This document shows, piece after piece, positions 14,677 to 16,156 of a DNA stretch of 16,156 nt (position 1 is the stretch's first letter; the number at the start of each line of letters is the position of its first letter). The notes beneath the pieces were generated by a model that made no database searches, was not told the DNA's origin, and saw nothing but the letters and a program-made list of their open reading frames with translations. The translations under genes and the position numbers were made by a program. Source of the stretch: Bacillota bacterium (GTDB taxonomy: Bacteria > Bacillota > Clostridia > Oscillospirales > Oscillospiraceae); assembly GCA_023393155.1 (NCBI GenBank), contig JAEWML010000047.1, positions 1-16,156 of the forward strand, written 5' to 3'.

Positions 14677-15432
14677 ATGCAGGTCTGGGGCATTACGGAT
14701 GTGGGCCTGGTCCGCAAGGACAATCAGGACGCTTTTGCCGTGCGGGAACACACGGACAGCGGACACACCGTCTGCGTGGTATGCGACGGCATGGGCGGCA
14801 CCGCCGGCGGCCGTCTGGCAAGCCATATCGCGGTGGATACCTATATGCGGGAGGTACGGCGCGTACTGCGCTCGGAGATGACGCCGGGGCAGCTCCGGGA
14901 GGCGTCGTCCTTTGCGGTGTCTCTTGCAAACCGGGCGGTCTGGGAGGCGGCGCGGCAGAGCGAGGAGTTTCAGAACATGGGAACCACGCTGGTGGCGGCC
15001 GTGGGTTACGGCGGCGGCGCTGTGGTGAGCAACGTGGGCGACAGCCGCGCGTATCACATTACAAAAGACTCCATTGTTCGGATCACCCGGGACCACTCGC
15101 TGGTGGAGAGCATGGTGGAGCGGGGGGACATCACTGCCGAGGAGGCCCGCCGCCATCCAAACCGCAATTTAATTACCCGGGCGCTGGGGCCGGATGAGCT
15201 GATCGAGTGCGACGGCTACATATGCCCCATGGAGCCGGGGGAAATCATCCTGCTGTGCAGTGACGGGCTGGTGGACACCGTGTCGGACCGGGAGATGCTG
15301 GACGAGGTGAACCGCGCCAAGACGGGAGAGGACTGCCTTGCAAGGCTTTTGGAACTCTCTAAGGAACGGGGTGCGAAAGACAATGTAACCGCCGTGCTGA
15401 TGCGCGAACCGGACGGAAAGGAGGGTGTGTAA
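14677..15432 (+). CDS. stp: PP2C-family Ser/Thr phosphatase (Stp/PrpC)
   Basis: A 251-residue metal-dependent protein phosphatase that reverses phosphorylation by the PrkC-type kinase encoded next. PP2C motifs occur in order: RKDNQDAF, CDGMGGTAGG, GTTLVAAV, NVGDSRAY, TRDHSL, LCSDGLVDTV and AKDNVTAVL. The metal-binding aspartates are therefore all present. Start choice: ATG 14677 has AGGAG 10 bases upstream and gives MQVWGITDVG, the usual family N-terminus. A GTG at 14668 would add three residues and overlap the rlmN stop as GTGA, but AGGAG would then be only one base away; the earlier AGGA at 14657-14660 could still serve it. The kinase start lies one base after the stop. Confidence 0.94.
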   Translation: MQVWGITDVGLVRKDNQDAFAVREHTDSGHTVCVVCDGMGGTAGGRLASHIAVDTYMREVRRVLRSEMTPGQLREASSFAVSLANRAVWEAARQSEEFQNMGTTLVAAVGYGGGAVVSNVGDSRAYHITKDSIVRITRDHSLVESMVERGDITAEEARRHPNRNLITRALGPDELIECDGYICPMEPGEIILLCSDGLVDTVSDREMLDEVNRAKTGEDCLARLLELSKERGAKDNVTAVLMREPDGKEGV

Positions 15433-15433
15433 C

Positions 15434-16156
15434 ATGGTGGATTCCTATATCGGGAAAATGCTGGACAGCCGCTATGAAATTCTGGAGCGAATCGGAACCG
15501 GCGGCATGGCCGTGGTTTACAAAGCCAAGTGCCATCGCCTGAACCGGCTGGTGGCGGTGAAGATTCTCAAGAGCGATTTGGCGCAGGACGAAGAGTTCCG
15601 CCGCCGGTTCCATGCGGAGTCCAAGGCCGTTGCCATGCTGTCCCATCCCAATATCGTTTCGGTGTACGACGTGTCCCAGAGCGCGGACGTGGAATACATC
15701 GTCATGGAGCTGATTGACGGCATCACCCTCAAGCAATACATGGAGAAGCGGGAAAAGCTGGACTGGCGGGAGTCCTTGCACTTCATCACACAGATTATGC
15801 GCGGGCTTTCCCACGCCCACAGCCGGGGCATTGTCCACCGGGACATCAAGCCCCAGAACATTATGGTTCTGCGGGACGGCAGCGTAAAGGTGGCTGATTT
15901 CGGCATTGCCTGCCTTGAAAACTCCGCCCAGACCCTGACGCAGGAGGCCCTTGGCTCCGTCCATTATATCTCTCCGGAGCAGGCCCGGGGGGACCGGACC
16001 GACGCACGCTCCGACATTTATTCCTCCGGAGTGGTGCTTTATGAGATGCTCACCTGCCGCCTGCCCTTCGAGGGGGATTCCGCCGTTTCGGTGGCCATTC
16101 AGCATCTCAGTTCCATTCCGCTGGCGCCCCGGGAGATTGACGCCGGTATCCCCGAG
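15434..16156 (+). CDS. prkC: Ser/Thr protein kinase, PrkC/Stk1 type (3' end beyond the window)
   Basis: The first 241 residues of a eukaryotic-type (Hanks) kinase, cut by the window edge in an open frame. The visible catalytic domain has the Gly-rich loop GTGGMAVVYK (21-30), ATP-anchoring lysine K43 in VAVKIL and catalytic loop HRDIKPQN (135-142, base D137). The DFG triad is at 155-157, and the activation segment TLTQEALGSVHYISPEQ carries T167 and T169 as likely autophosphorylation sites. These match PrkC/Stk1 kinases, which sense cell-wall fragments through C-terminal extracellular PASTA repeats. The transmembrane and PASTA parts would lie past 16156 and are not seen. GGAGG sits 9 bases before the start, and the gene begins one base after the phosphatase stop, the standard stp-prkC pair. 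Confidence 0.94.
   Translation, partial: MVDSYIGKMLDSRYEILERIGTGGMAVVYKAKCHRLNRLVAVKILKSDLAQDEEFRRRFHAESKAVAMLSHPNIVSVYDVSQSADVEYIVMELIDGITLKQYMEKREKLDWRESLHFITQIMRGLSHAHSRGIVHRDIKPQNIMVLRDGSVKVADFGIACLENSAQTLTQEALGSVHYISPEQARGDRTDARSDIYSSGVVLYEMLTCRLPFEGDSAVSVAIQHLSSIPLAPREIDAGIPE

Overview
The window is a gene-dense, GC-rich (near 60% by eye) stretch of a low-copy chromosomal housekeeping region. Every credible gene is on the + strand. Gene order and protein signatures point to a Gram-positive anaerobe of the Clostridia, most likely a high-GC member of the Oscillospiraceae (Oscillibacter / Flavonifractor / Lawsonibacter type). The reasons are the cdaA-cdaR pair, RemA, a CdaR with YbbR repeats, a DUF5685 protein beside a J-domain protein, and the conserved Firmicutes run yicC-remA-gmk-rpoZ-priA-def-fmt-rsmB-rlmN-stp-prkC. 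This assignment is inference from gene content; there is no rRNA or tRNA here to confirm it.

Layout. (1) 2-1138: a stand-alone cysteine-desulfurase-like PLP enzyme, followed by a strong GC hairpin at 1150-1183. (2) 1139-1373: the only sizeable intergenic region. It holds that hairpin, a near-consensus sigma-A type promoter (TATAAT at 1274-1279) and a GC-rich leader of about 88 nt. (3) 1374-3528: the c-di-AMP synthase gene cdaA and its membrane regulator cdaR. (4) 3561-5532: three cysteine-rich proteins of poorly known role (RseC-like, DUF5685, J-domain protein with a Cys-rich tail), closely packed or overlapping. (5) 5563-7604: yicC (endoribonuclease), remA, gmk and rpoZ. (6) 7629-11570: priA, def and fmt. 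(7) 11584-14671: a membrane zinc metallopeptidase, rsmB and rlmN. (8) 14677-16156: the PP2C phosphatase and the start of the PASTA-type Ser/Thr kinase, which runs off the window.

How it fits together. From 1374 to the end the genes are separated by at most 57 bases, several pairs share ATGA overlaps, and I see no convincing terminator. The whole block could be read from the 1251-1279 promoter plus internal promoters that I cannot recognise. Functionally it joins second-messenger and envelope signalling (CdaA/CdaR, Stp/PrkC) with nucleotide supply (Gmk), transcription (RpoZ, RemA), replication restart (PriA), translation start and N-terminal processing (Fmt, Def) and RNA modification or decay (RsmB, RlmN, YicC).

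Novelty. Most of the window is ordinary core genome. The least explained part is 3561-5532, the consecutive cysteine-rich trio. The cdaA leader, with a possible three-codon ORF overlapping the cdaA start, is the most interesting non-coding signal. I found no CRISPR array, insertion sequence, phage gene, tRNA or rRNA.
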